DNA of 64,000 nt from Certhia americana. Taxonomy: Eukaryota > Chordata > Aves > Passeriformes > Certhiidae. The translations under genes and the position numbers were made by a program. The notes beneath the pieces are model-generated. The model saw only the letters and a list, made by a program, of their open reading frames with translations, had not been told where the DNA came from and made no database searches. The DNA is taken from NCBI GenBank assembly GCA_018697195.1, contig CM031857.1:56846491-56910490 (forward strand), read 5' to 3'. Each line of letters starts with the position of its first letter. The stretch's first letter is position 1. Of this stretch, positions 56,901 through 62,569 are shown piece after piece.

Positions 56901-59900
56901 TTCCTGTACCCATGGAGCTTGTCAGAATTGTTGGTTTTTACAAGGTGTTGCGAAATTAAAGATAGAACTAAGTGGATATTTGGAAGAGTGAGTCAGCTAG
57001 GCTTAAGCAAACAGTTTTGTTATACAGCACAACTGTGAAAGGTTAGAGATTTTTGTTGCATCAAATGTTACATACAGTGCAAAGGTTACCAGCTTTACCA
57101 ATGGACTGGTATGTGGATCTCAAAAAGCAATGAGGTTTTCCTGATGGGTTTTGTCCTGTGATTAGCCCATCATTCTTTTAACAAAGACTAATACAAATTT
57201 AGAAATACAGGAGGAAAGGGATGGCAAAACCAACTTGCCCTGGGATTGAATTTCATGTTGCCCTTGAAAGCGTGGGAGTAATGGAGACCTTCTGTCATGA
57301 CCCACGTCTGGATTATTCTCTAGCTCATTGGACCATTTGAACCCCAAAGTAAATGGGGTTGATTATATAGATTGTGATGAAAGTCTGGGCAAGTATTTTA
57401 TACAATCAGGAGGGGCTTTCCCTAGGTTATGGACATAATTTATGTAGGTGAATCCATTGTGGTGATGTCTGTTGCTTCACCTTTCTGAATTGCAACTTTT
57501 TTTTATTTATCTGTACATTCAGTGGTGATTAAAATAGATGAAAATAGTGAAGATTAAGAAATATTCTCATTACAGATTTTAATTAACACTATTTTAAATT
57601 TGAAGAAAAGGTAATTGAGCAAATCAAACACAAAATTTTAAAAAGAATCTCTGCTACTAAAGGCTCTGCCCGGTCTAAGAGCTTATACTGTTCATGATAT
57701 AAAATGTAGCAAGCCAGTAGGGCCTAGAACTAAAAATAATTGATTTTAAGTGTTCCACGATTGGTTGTTGGATATGTTTGTTTGTAGGTTCTTTGCATGA
57801 TGGTATGTGGAGAACAGCTAAAACAGTAACAATTCCTGATTGTCATATAAATGACTGTTTCAGCATACTTAACTAGAAATAGTAACATCAATAATGTGCC
57901 TGCATACAAAAAATACTTATTCTCTTCTCAGTGGTTTTGTTTTCAGCATTTATGAGAAATGGAGAACTACTGTGAAAGTCCTGGCAGAGGCAGGGGTACT
58001 CACATTTGACCATTAAGCTGGCACGCTGTTGTTCCCAATTGTTCAAGTATTGTAAAAAAAGATATTTTTTCCTCTTAGAAAGAGGGACTATTCAGTTTTT
58101 CATTTATGCATTTGCATTTTACTGTAACGAAAATTCCTGTGTATTTTTAATTAATACCCTCTACTTTTCCACATTTCAGGGATACCACTGTACAAAGCCT
58201 TACCCTACAACCTTCTGTAAAGGATGGTCTTATTATATATGAAGATTCACCACTGGTCAGTAGTAGCATTTGGATTTCATATTTGGAAATGTTTTTGTTT
58301 TAAAATGTTGGTGATTTGATTTTTCATGGCACAATGAGCGAGCAAAAATTTTATTAATTTTTATATGGTCACATTTGCTGTGCCAAATGTGAATAAGATG
58401 ATAATCTTGGGAGTCCCCGCACACAAAATGAGTATGGAAAATAATTTAGTATTAACCTGCCACATTCTAACTGGTGGAGTGGTATTTACCTCCTTCTCCT
58501 TTGTGTCACCTCACACCTACATTCTAAGTTGGGCTCCAGACAGCTGTTGAAGCCATTCTTCAGTTCTTTCAGCTGCATGTTGACAGTCTAGATGCAAACT
58601 GGCTTTGCAGTTCTCTGCACTCCAAGTGGGTCACAGTCAGGCTCCTCACTTCCCTCCCTACACACCCCTTTCCATCCTTCTCCCTATCCAGGAGAAATGG
58701 AAACACCCAACTTTCTTGTCTCATTTGCCTCTTCCTCCTTCTATTGAGGTTTCTTATCCCTGTTCTGAGTTCTTTTCTTGTCTCAGTGCCACTCAGGTGT
58801 CACTGCTGCTCACTGAGAAATCAGTAATGCAGCTCCTTATAGGGTTTTGGCTGGTAGTGATTTATGATTCCTCTCTTCTAGGTAAAAGCAGTGAAGTTTG
58901 GACATATTTTGGTAATTGATGAGGCGGACAAAGCACCAACAAACGTTACCTGTATCTTAAAAACTTTGGTAGAAAGTGGGGAAATGGTTTTATCAGATGG
59001 AAGGCGAATTGTTGCCAGTAAGTAGAGTGAAAGCATTTTCATCGTTTACAGTAAAATGTAACATGTTGCTGATTTTCAGCAATTACATTGCTCAGTAGCA
59101 ACACAGACCAGTCCAAATGTATCCAATCGTTGCTAAAAAATTAACAATTAAGGAATTTATAGTAATTTTCTTTACTACTTTTGCAGTAACCGCTAAGGTT
59201 TTTTTAAATTAGCGTTCTTGTGAATTTTGCTGAAGAATTAAAAATAAAACTAAACCCAGAAAGTATAACTTGACCCCTCTGTTTTTCATTCACCATAAGA
59301 AATAAAGATCTAGTTGAGAGAATTATGATCATGGTTACGCCCATCTAGACGGTTGGGGTGTCATTGGATCGGGTCTAGGGTCAAATTTTTTGCATATGCT
59401 TACTTGATTATATTCTTACTTCATTATTTAAATATATCCTGCAGGGTGAGACTGTCTGTAATTTGATGGAATTTAATTCATCTGAATTTCAGGAAATAAA
59501 TATTTTTCATTATTATTCAAAAAAAGATCATATTTGAAGGTATCTCATGATGCTACTACTCACCATACTTTATATGATTAGTTTAATTTTAACAATACTG
59601 AGAATAATGTTTGAGTGTAGCAATCATTCAATACTCACATGGAACACCTGAGTTTTGCTCGTCATTATAAACTCTAAGTAGGTTTGTTCTAAAGTCCTAA
59701 TTGTTACTGTAGTTTTTTAAAGGCAGTTAAAATATTCCCAGACACCATGTGCCACTGGAATCATGCTGAAAGGGAACGAGATTCTGAATGGGGCCAGTCT
59801 GAGTCATTTTAGAGAACCAGAGTGTTCACGTGTCTTAAATAATGTATCTCTGTCTTCTCACAAATTTTGTAGTAACCAGGAGGAATGTCAGTCCTGTCTT

Positions 59901-62569
59901 CCCAGACCAAATAACGTCAGATAAAATCACATTTTATTCACCATTGGCGTCACCATTTTAGTGAAATTAAATATAAAGAGAACAGGTAGTCCTCACCCCA
60001 AGAACAGTGGATGCATTTTTATGTTTTTTCAATTAAACACTTTGGTTAAGTTTTTGTGAAACAAATTATGAAACTTTAAAATGAAACCTAGAAAACTCGG
60101 TTGAAGGATGTGTAAGAAGCTATTGAGCCTTTTTTTTTTTTTTTGAAGCTGCTCTTCTAATTCTAAGAAGAATATAATTTAATTAGAAGAATTTTTCTTC
60201 TGATTCTAAGAATTCTTCACCTAACCTAATTATGTTCATTCATTCAGTATTACAAAGCTTAAATATGCAAATAATACATTTTATTTATTTTCTAGATCAT
60301 GATCATGTAGAAGGGAGAGAAAACGTAATAGTTATTCATCCTGATTTTAGAATGATAGTTATGGCAAACAGGCCTGGATTTCCTTTCTTGGGTAATGACT
60401 TTTTTGGCACATTAGGTAAGTGATTCATGTTAATTTATGATCTTTAATAGACTTGAATAATAGAATATCTGTCTTTCTTAATTATATTCCATGAGGAGAA
60501 GGGGCCTTATACATATTGGTACTTTGTTTCACGTAAGACTAAGACTATCATGTAAATTTACATATGGTAATAAAAGTGCCCAAACTTCCCCTGAATGGAA
60601 AAGCTGTATGTGATCATCTTTGTTAAAACTATTTTGTTTTACAGGATCTGGAGAGATATGGCAGACACAAGGTTATGGGAAATCTTTGTTAATGAAATGT
60701 ATAGAGTATACAAATACTGCAAACAAATTAACTGTAAGCTTGACACCTGACAACTCTCTCAACTCTCTCTATTTTTTTCCCCATATCAAGCCACAGCTGG
60801 GGTGCCATCCTGTTTGGTACAAGAGATGGTAGCTTGTTGAATGGTTCTTTTCTCTGCTTTCAGCAGAAAAGGCTACTGGTTTTTTTGCTGCTAGCACTAT
60901 GCTACCTGCTTCTTAATCCTCATTTGCTTCTCCATGCATATTGCCATTTATGATAGCTTTGGTAAAATATATATATTTGACAAGATACTGAATTTATCTC
61001 AGTATCAGGTAAGGCTGTCCAAATTTCACATCAGCAATTTTCATATCAACAAAAGCCTTGTTTTGGAAAGTTCCTGGTAGGTCCCAGAAATTCTGTGTGT
61101 CAACAAAGATTCCCTAGAACTTCATCTCACAGCAAAAAAAAAGAAATTAAGTTGCACAGGGACAAGTGGTGAAGAATTAATTGGCCTATATTGTCCAGTG
61201 TTAGTCTAAGTGGGCCTCTGGCAAGGTTTTGGTGTTGTTGCTACATGATGGCTGTGAACTGAATACTCTTTAGACTGCGCTGACTGTATTATCTATGTTA
61301 GCATCACCATTTATATGAATTAATGTATTTAATATTAATTAATATAATATATAATAATAATTCATAATAATATAGAATTTGTATTCATTTATATTAATAA
61401 ATTAATTTATGTTATTTTGCCTGTTAACTTTGGCCATAATGCTTACTCTGCAAGAAGTAACCTACTCAAAAAAGCAGGTGAAAACCCAGTTCCTTATTAC
61501 CTAGTAGTTCATTATTTTTCAGGTGAAGTTCCCACTGAATGGACATTCTCTGTCTGAAACTCATTGGCTCTGAATTTCACCAAGCTATGCTGCCCCAAGG
61601 GAATTTATTGTAGTGTTTTCTTTTTCATAGCCTAATTTCCTCTCTTACATGGACACTTTAAACAAAACCAACCATCCCAGTGTTACTTCTTTTGATCCAC
61701 ATCAAAGAGGTGTGGTCAAGATTTTGGAGTCCTTTATTGATATTGGTTTTCCACCTTAGGTCTCTTCTCCTTTTAGTTCAAGTCCTTTTTCTGCAGAATC
61801 TGATCATGTGTCTTCAAAGTTTTATATAACTGTTCAGAGACTTTTTATGAATGAATTAGTTTGATATGTTTGGGATCAATATAATGCCAATGTATGGGAA
61901 GAATATCTTGCCAAATTTCTTACCATACTTTAAGACAGGCAGGGAGAAAAGATAAATTCAGTATTTCCTCTAGACCTATTAATTGGGTTTGCATTAGGGC
62001 CTTTCTGCATTTCCCTGGATTCTGTGGTGTTTTGAAGGAGTTTAAAAATGGGTTTCATTCAACCAGTTATGTTTTCATAAAATCATTTTTCTTATTTTTT
62101 CCTGCAATCATTTGACTTGTGTTTCCTCTTGAAGTTGATTTCTCCCTCATTATATCGGTTTCATTAAAATGACAGGAGAGATCTCTGTGTTCCCAGAAAC
62201 CTCAATGTTCTCCCTAGCTTGTTCTTCACATTTTTTTCACAGTTTTAGCAGCTTGGTACTCAGCATACTTTTGAGTCATATCTTTTCCATTGAAGGTGCA
62301 GTGTTAAACTTAAAGGGGCTGTTGTGATTATCTAACTACGTTCTTTTTCATTTTTCTTTGTAGGGGACATTTTTAGTTGCCATGCTGTTGATAATCCCAA
62401 ACCACAGTCAGAGCTGGCAATGCTTAAACAATATGGTCCCGATGTTCCAGAGGCGATTCTGCAGAAACTGGTGGCTGCTTTTGGAGAGCTCAGGAGCTTA
62501 GCTGACCAAGGAATTATTAACTACCCCTATTCAACTAGAGAAGTTGTGAATATTGTAAAACATTTACAG
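2705..62569 (+). CDS. VWA8: VWA8, central part (17 exons, partial at both ends)
   Basis: VWA8 is a mitochondrial, matrix-side AAA+ ATPase with tandem dynein-type AAA modules and a C-terminal von Willebrand A domain; its exact cellular task is poorly defined. The sequence shows 17 exons whose join (2705-2809, 9896-10027, 11350-11481, 11562-11639, 16082-16242, 17381-17494, 24777-24945, 25239-25316, 28284-28399, 29284-29390, 31372-31478, 36153-36224, 46112-46188, 58180-58255, 58882-59017, 60296-60415, 62364-62569) is 1,986 bp with no stop. In fragment numbering, P-loop GGKGCGKT is at 121-128, Walker B-like LVLLDG at 184-189, second P-loop GNQGVGKN at 455-462 and second Walker B VIDEAD at 519-524. 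Phases match at all 16 internal junctions. The identification rests on recalled similarity to human VWA8 along the whole length. Start codon, targeting peptide and VWA domain are outside the window. There is no sign of pseudogenisation. Confidence 0.96.
2892..3558 (-). mobile_element. LTR of an avian endogenous retrovirus, solo, antisense to VWA8
   Basis: The 667-bp segment is bounded by TGTCCTGG and CCAGGACA, a perfect 8-bp terminal inverted repeat of the TG...CA type used by retroviral LTRs. Read on the minus strand it has an AATAAA at plus positions 3020-3025, near its 3' end as expected for an LTR. It is visibly richer in GC than the intron around it. No viral coding sequence follows on either side, so it is a solo LTR. 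No clear target-site duplication is visible: TATTA precedes and TGGCA follows. The class (ERVL or ERVK) cannot be fixed by eye. The minus-strand open frame at 3314-3559 lies inside it and is not a gene. Confidence 0.72.
3594..3659. repeat. Three copies of a 20-bp direct repeat
   Basis: The unit TTATTGCTGGTGCTTAAAAC occurs at 3594-3613, with a 4-bp insertion near its end at 3615-3638, and again at 3640-3659. A weaker fourth copy may follow at about 3660-3680. It starts 35 bp past the LTR end. Function, if any, is unknown. Confidence 0.85.
4561..4802 (+). mobile_element. CR1 LINE, 3' end fragment
   Basis: The sequence follows the avian CR1 3' region in order. It has the GAGCTTCCACCTGAATATG-like stretch, GAGGTTGTGGAGTCTCCGTC, then GGTTGGACCAGATGACC and GGTCCCTTCCAACC, and finishes in GTGATTCTGTG, the CR1 terminal microsatellite. 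It is 5'-truncated, as is usual for CR1, and lies in the same orientation as VWA8. Confidence 0.93.
6009..6157 (+). mobile_element. CR1 LINE, internal ORF2 fragment without 3' end
   Basis: On the + strand this stretch resembles the avian CR1 ORF2 segment just after the reverse transcriptase core: it contains ATGACCCAGCAATGTGAGCC, then GGGCTGCATCAAAAGCAG, GGCCAGCAGGTTGAGAGAGG and GGTGAGACCCCAC. Homology stops near 6157 and no CR1 tail follows. Minus-strand open frames over it are shadows. Confidence 0.8.
9896..10027 (+). CDS. VWA8: VWA8 exon 2 of window (44 codons)
   Basis: It begins [16 protein letters not shown] and ends [14 protein letters not shown] and the KEVT end match human VWA8, while the middle, [17 protein letters not shown], is divergent, as expected for a surface linker ahead of the AAA core. 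The acceptor is TTTTACAG and the donor GTATGA. Phase 0/0. Confidence 0.94.
10028..11349 (+). other. VWA8: VWA8 intron 2 (1.3 kb)
   Basis: The intron runs from GTATGA to TTCTTATAG after a T-rich tract. It is AT-rich with T-runs near 10142 and 10300. No repeat family or gene is recognised. Confidence 0.85.
11350..11481 (+). CDS. VWA8: VWA8 exon 3 of window (44 codons, first half of P-loop)
   Basis: It starts [11 protein letters not shown] and ends KDMCLIGGK. The stretch [11 protein letters not shown] is essentially identical to recalled human VWA8. The strand CLIGGK leads straight into the Walker A motif, which is completed by exon 4 (GGK|GCGKT). The donor GTAAGA opens a very short intron. Phase 0/0. 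Confidence 0.96.
11482..11561 (+). other. VWA8: VWA8 intron 3 (80 bp)
   Basis: This is an unusually short intron with donor GTAAGA, a pyrimidine-rich centre (CTCCCTTCTTCCCC), possible branch sequences around CTAATTAAT or TTTTTAAC, and acceptor TTTTTAG. It splits the P-loop codons of the first complete AAA module in the window. Confidence 0.93.
11562..11639 (+). CDS. VWA8: VWA8 exon 4 of window (26 codons, P-loop GCGKT)
   Basis: It opens with [17 protein letters not shown] and ends PIMLYQ. Together with the end of exon 3 it makes GGKGCGKT, a canonical GxxGxGKT Walker A that binds ATP phosphates and Mg2+. The exon is 78 bp and phase 0 at both ends. Skipping it would keep the frame but delete the catalytic Lys and Thr. 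Donor GTAAGG. Confidence 0.97.
12548..12572. repeat. Short telomere-like (CCCTAA) run
   Basis: The units CCCTAA (12551-12556), CCCTTA (12557-12562) and, after CA, CCCTAA (12565-12570) form a degenerate three-unit match to the vertebrate telomeric repeat. It is too short to be distinguished from chance with confidence. Confidence 0.5.
13492..13525. repeat. TA/TG microsatellite
   Basis: Alternating pyrimidine-purine sequence (TATATATGTGTGTGTATATA and on), a simple dinucleotide repeat inside intron 4. Confidence 0.85.
16082..16242 (+). CDS. VWA8: VWA8 exon 5 of window (53 codons + 2 nt, Walker B-like strand)
   Basis: It reads [18 protein letters not shown], continues through AWRPSPLV, and contains [20 protein letters not shown]. 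This is the most conserved part of the module and closely matches recalled human VWA8. LVLLDG sits where the Walker B strand should be, but has Asp-Gly instead of the usual Asp-Glu. The donor is GTCAGG, weaker than GTAAGT. It ends in phase 2; the split Arg codon (AG|A) is completed by exon 6. Confidence 0.96.
16243..17380 (+). other. VWA8: VWA8 intron 5 (1.1 kb)
   Basis: AT-rich intron from GTCAGG to TTATTTTCAG with a T-run at about 17262-17276. No gene or named repeat is visible. Confidence 0.85.
17381..17494 (+). CDS. VWA8: VWA8 exon 6 of window (sensor-side helix of AAA module)
   Basis: After the split Arg it reads [16 protein letters not shown] and then [12 protein letters not shown]. 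The [11 protein letters not shown] segment corresponds to the beta-hairpin that in dynein-type AAA modules follows the Walker B helix (compare [13 protein letters not shown] in exon 15). The donor is GTAAAG. Phase 2 in and 2 out, with another split Arg (AG|G). Confidence 0.95.
21871..21898. repeat. ATTTTATTCT tandem repeat
   Basis: About 2.5 copies of a 10-bp unit, a simple AT-rich repeat. Confidence 0.75.
23380..23516 (+). mobile_element. tRNA-Ile-derived SINE with CR1-type tail (TguSINE1-like)
   Basis: The first about 70 bp follow tRNA-Ile from the D arm on: TTAGTTGGTCAAAGCGTGG, TGCTAACAACACCAAGGTC (anticodon-arm region), GGTCTGATCTC in the place of the Pol III B box, and TATGGGTCA in the place of the acceptor end. 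This is followed by TTAAGAATTGGACTTGATG, a CR1-like 3' stretch, and a GATTCTGTG end. A tRNA-Ile head fused to a CR1 tail is the structure of TguSINE1, described in passerine birds. Several diverged positions and a shortened 5' end show that it is an old, inactive copy, not a functional tRNA gene. Confidence 0.85.
24777..24945 (+). CDS. VWA8: VWA8 exon 7 of window (56 codons)
   Basis: It opens [20 protein letters not shown] and goes on through [16 protein letters not shown] to VIKQM. HPSFRI followed by a hydrophobic strand is the sensor-1 strand position of AAA_5-type modules, but the usual Asn (as in ANRP of exon 16) is replaced by Glu (LAEPP). The donor is GTAAGT. Phase 2 in, 0 out. Confidence 0.96.
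24946..25238 (+). other. VWA8: VWA8 intron 7 (293 bp)
   Basis: Short intron from GTAAGT to TTTCAACCAG with a T-rich tract ahead of the acceptor. Nothing else is seen in it. Confidence 0.9.
25239..25316 (+). CDS. VWA8: VWA8 exon 8 of window (26 codons)
   Basis: It reads [19 protein letters not shown] and ends RETNDAT. It matches the human NVP...THKLRET segment and should be a lid helix of the AAA module. The donor is GTGAGC. Phase 0/0, 78 bp. Confidence 0.94.
25317..28283 (+). other. VWA8: VWA8 intron 8 (3.0 kb)
   Basis: AT-rich intron ending TTTTTTGACAG. It contains a (TTTG)n run at 27614-27636. The minus-strand open frame at 25359-25604 has no recognised product. No interspersed repeat is recognised. 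Confidence 0.83.
27614..27636. repeat. (TTTG)n microsatellite
   Basis: About five TTTG units in a row, a simple repeat. Confidence 0.85.
28284..28399 (+). CDS. VWA8: VWA8 exon 9 of window (38 codons + 2 nt)
   Basis: It reads [20 protein letters not shown] and then [25 protein letters not shown] is the lid-domain helix in which dynein/MoxR-type ATPases carry the sensor-2 type Ser/Thr-x-Arg; compare YSTREVVNI in exon 17 of the next module. The donor is GTAGAA, weaker than consensus. It ends in a split Arg codon. Confidence 0.95.
28400..29283 (+). other. VWA8: VWA8 intron 9 (0.9 kb)
   Basis: The intron runs from GTAGAA to TTCTTTTAG. A G/T-rich patch lies at about 28685-28760. The minus-strand open frame at 28656-28904 is low complexity and not a gene. 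Confidence 0.84.
29284..29390 (+). CDS. VWA8: VWA8 exon 10 of window (35 codons)
   Basis: It reads [20 protein letters not shown] and then [25 protein letters not shown] is strongly conserved, while the acidic later half is a variable linker between AAA modules. Phase 2 in, 1 out; the next codon, Cys (T|GT), is split. Donor GTAAGC. Confidence 0.94.
29391..31371 (+). other. VWA8: VWA8 intron 10 (2.0 kb)
   Basis: Contains a T-run (about 29755-29771), a TA/TG-rich block (about 30240-30500) with a perfect 27-bp palindrome (30418-30444), and an A-run (about 30684-30697). Its acceptor ATGACTAG is poor in pyrimidines immediately before the AG. Open frames at 29528-30210 on both strands are low complexity and not supported. 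Confidence 0.83.
30240..30500. repeat. AT-rich TA/TG block with a perfect palindrome
   Basis: The block has alternating TG, TA and CA steps. TTATTCACATTT (30418-30429) and its exact reverse complement (30433-30444) flank a 3-base loop. A 16-bp unit, ATAATAGCTGTATAAA, occurs twice (30441-30456 and 30476-30491). Confidence 0.8.
31372..31478 (+). CDS. VWA8: VWA8 exon 11 of window (35 codons)
   Basis: After the split Cys it reads [20 protein letters not shown] and then [25 protein letters not shown] is nearly identical to recalled human VWA8. This is the beta-strand linker that leads into the second AAA module. Phase 1 in, 0 out. Donor GTAAGT. A minus-strand open frame over this exon is a shadow. 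Confidence 0.96.
31800..32355 (-). mobile_element. LTR fragment of an avian ERVL-like element, antisense
   Basis: Read on the minus strand it resembles the common avian ERVL-type LTR. Read on the plus strand it has GGTGCCCACCAAGCCACTCT, then CCCAGCTGGACAGGGAAG, GGTCAAGATAAGACAG, TTTTGGGCCAGCTTGCC and AGGGCTGCTAGGGGAAAATG. The last of these is close to the 5' end of such LTRs in reverse. It carries no intact reading frame. Its remaining end reappears past the CR1 at 33407-33429. The left boundary is approximate. Confidence 0.75.
32356..33406 (-). mobile_element. CR1 LINE, about 1 kb, 5'-truncated, antisense, inserted in an LTR
   Basis: The plus strand begins CACAGAATCATAGAATATGG, the reverse complement of the CR1 3' terminal microsatellite. 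It continues through AGCACTGGCCAAACACTTCG, CCCTCTGGGTGAAGAACC, TTTGGACACTCC and the region antisense to the end of ORF2. GC content is much higher than in the surrounding intron. The 3' end faces left, so the element is opposite to VWA8. The right (5') boundary is set by where LTR-like sequence resumes. Confidence 0.92.
32889..33269 (-). pseudogene. Remnant of CR1 ORF2 (end of reverse transcriptase)
   Basis: The minus-strand frame contains [20 protein letters not shown], then [37 protein letters not shown] and [11 protein letters not shown]. This matches the C-terminal part of the CR1 reverse transcriptase and the downstream region. The catalytic box reads YTDD where avian CR1 usually has an ADD-type motif. 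The frame covers only a small part of ORF2, with no endonuclease and no start, so it is a dead fragment and not a host gene. Plus-strand frames over it are shadows. Confidence 0.87.
33407..33429 (-). mobile_element. Terminal piece of the same LTR, right of the CR1
   Basis: CCATCTCAGCTTGACCCAAT followed by ACA resembles the reversed 5' terminus of the avian ERVL-like LTR, whose preceding part (ending AAAATGAACT) abuts the CR1 on the left. About 16 of 23 bases agree with the form I recall. The call is by eye. Confidence 0.5.
33430..36152. other. Intronic stretch, nothing recognised
   Basis: AT-rich sequence between the nested repeat and exon 12. The open frame at 34366-34581 has no domain or splice context. 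No repeat family was recognised. Confidence 0.75.
36153..36224 (+). CDS. VWA8: VWA8 exon 12 of window (24 codons, first half of second P-loop)
   Basis: It reads [20 protein letters not shown] and ends VGNQ. It is almost identical to recalled human VWA8. HLLLVGNQ is the strand entering the second P-loop, which exon 13 completes as GVGKN. Donor GTGAGT. Phase 0/0, 72 bp. Confidence 0.96.
36456..36675 (-). mobile_element. CR1 LINE, 3' fragment, antisense
   Basis: The plus strand begins AATCACAGAAT (reversed CR1 terminus). It goes on through CTTTTTGAACTCTGTCAGGC, CACTCCCCTGGGGAC, CACCCTCTGGGTGAAAAACC and TATCCAATCTAAACATG, in the order of antisense CR1. It is heavily diverged and shorter than the copy at 49111. 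Confidence 0.85.
37325..37790. repeat. Unidentified GC-richer block, possible old repeat
   Basis: This stretch is distinctly richer in G and C than its flanks and contains recurring CAGGTC/CAGGCA-type words (CAGCAGGTCCAGGCAAG, CCAGACAGGTCCATGG, AGTCAAGTCAGCAGG). A plus-strand frame is open at 37422-37706 but no domain is recognisable. It has the texture of a decayed interspersed repeat, but I cannot name a family. Confidence 0.4.
40412..40821 (+). mobile_element. CR1 LINE, 3' fragment, sense
   Basis: It contains GACTGGAGCATCTTTCTTATGAGGAAAGG (positions 40431-40459), then GGACAAGGGCAATGGGCAC, TTCCATCTGAATATCTGG, GGACTAGATGATCTCCAGAG and GGTCCCTTCCAATCTC. It ends in CATTCTGTCATT, a worn CR1 terminus. 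The two plus-strand open frames at 40388-40751 fall inside this fragment and are not genes. Confidence 0.92.
46112..46188 (+). CDS. VWA8: VWA8 exon 13 of window (second P-loop GVGKN)
   Basis: It reads [18 protein letters not shown] and then REYLQLH. With exon 12 it makes GNQGVGKN, a P-loop with the catalytic Lys but Asn where Ser/Thr normally coordinates Mg2+. As I recall, human VWA8 has the same Asn, so it is a family trait and not damage. The 77-bp exon ends in a split Arg (AG|G). Skipping it would shift the frame. It lies between the two largest introns of the window. Confidence 0.96.
49111..49432 (-). mobile_element. CR1 LINE, 3' fragment with intact terminal repeats, antisense
   Basis: The plus strand starts with about three copies of the reversed CR1 terminal repeat (AATCATAG units, 49111-49137). 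It then has GAGTTGGAAGGGAACCACTA, CACTTCTCTGGGGAAGCTG, CTCCCTCTGGGTGAAGCACC and CCTGTCACTGGTCACCACAG. It stops near CCCCTCATGAGGAT. This is the best preserved CR1 terminus in the window. The minus-strand open frame at 49129-49386 is within it. Confidence 0.94.
50710..50842 (+). mobile_element. CR1 LINE, short 3' end, sense
   Basis: A worn lead-in (ATTCAAAATCTGGATGC) is followed by GCAGGGGGGTTGGACTAGAT, GACCTCCAGAGGTGCCTTCC, AACCTCAGCAACTC and a GATTCTGTGATT end. The order and spacing are those of the CR1 3' end. Confidence 0.92.
50923..50957. repeat. Poly(A) run of 35
   Basis: Thirty-five uninterrupted A bases, 80 bp past a CR1 end. No retrocopy upstream of it could be recognised. Assembly length at such runs is often unreliable. 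Confidence 0.9.
54652..54684. repeat. (AATAA)n-type microsatellite
   Basis: Tandem AAATA/AATAAA units, simple repeat in intron 13. Confidence 0.85.
58180..58255 (+). CDS. VWA8: VWA8 exon 14 of window (25 codons)
   Basis: After the split Arg it reads [20 protein letters not shown] and ends EDSPL. It matches recalled human VWA8 closely ([15 protein letters not shown]). It is the second-module counterpart of the [12 protein letters not shown] segment in exon 5. Donor GTCAGT. Phase 2 in, 0 out. Confidence 0.96.
58256..58881 (+). other. VWA8: VWA8 intron 14 (0.6 kb)
   Basis: From GTCAGT to CTCTTCTAG. A pyrimidine-rich and slightly GC-richer part lies at about 58620-58760. The open frames at 58365-58550 and 58605-58919 have no recognised product; the second runs out of frame into exon 15. 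Confidence 0.85.
58882..59017 (+). CDS. VWA8: VWA8 exon 15 of window (Walker B VIDEAD)
   Basis: It reads [19 protein letters not shown], then [16 protein letters not shown] and [19 protein letters not shown] is a canonical Walker B: a hydrophobic strand, the Mg2+-binding Asp and the catalytic Glu. The following [16 protein letters not shown] is the helix and hairpin typical of dynein/MoxR-type AAA domains. It is nearly identical to recalled human VWA8. Donor GTAAGT. It ends in phase 1 with a split Asn (A|AT). Confidence 0.97.
59018..60295 (+). other. VWA8: VWA8 intron 15 (1.3 kb)
   Basis: AT-rich intron from GTAAGT to TATTTTCTAG with a T-run (about 60130-60144) followed by a 10-bp inverted repeat (60153-60162 with 60181-60190). 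No gene or named repeat. Confidence 0.84.
60296..60415 (+). CDS. VWA8: VWA8 exon 16 of window (sensor-1 strand)
   Basis: After the split Asn it reads [20 protein letters not shown] and then [32 protein letters not shown] is the sensor-1 strand with its conserved Asn and matches human closely. The first five residues, HDHVE, differ from human but keep the length. The 225-bp region around it is open in this frame from 60232, but the true exon starts after TTTCTAG. Donor GTAAGT. Phase 1 in, 1 out. Confidence 0.96.
60416..62363 (+). other. VWA8: VWA8 intron 16 (1.9 kb)
   Basis: From GTAAGT to TTCTTTGTAG. Contains an AT-only stretch (about 61318-61412, ATTAATATAATATATAATAA type). Open frames at 60620-60832 and 61894-62115 are not supported by homology. 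Confidence 0.84.
61318..61412. repeat. Extreme AT-rich, low-complexity tract
   Basis: Nearly pure A/T with repeated TTAATAT and AATAATA words. Simple low-complexity sequence inside intron 16. Confidence 0.75.
62364..62569 (+). CDS. VWA8: VWA8 exon 17 of window (68 codons, last in window)
   Basis: After the split Gly it reads [20 protein letters not shown], then [39 protein letters not shown] and VVNIVKHLQ. It matches recalled human VWA8 almost residue for residue. YSTREVVNI is the lid helix with the sensor-2 type Arg. The donor is GTACAG. Phase 1 in, 0 out. The protein continues in exons beyond the window toward the VWA domain. Confidence 0.97.

Larger units (their letters stand above)
46189..58179 (+). 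other. VWA8: VWA8 intron 13 (12.0 kb, largest here)
   Basis: The intron runs from GTAAGA to CACATTTCAG. It contains an antisense CR1 (49111-49432), a sense CR1 end (50710-50842), an A35 run (50923-50957) and an AATAA microsatellite (54652-54684). Open frames at 46501-46788, 53483-53764 and elsewhere carry no recognisable domain. The rest is AT-rich and unannotated. Confidence 0.82.

Noticed and set aside
2810..62363. Minor-class (U12, AT-AC) introns
   Set aside because: All 16 complete introns start with GT and end with AG, and none has a U12-like ATATCCTT or GTATCCTT donor.
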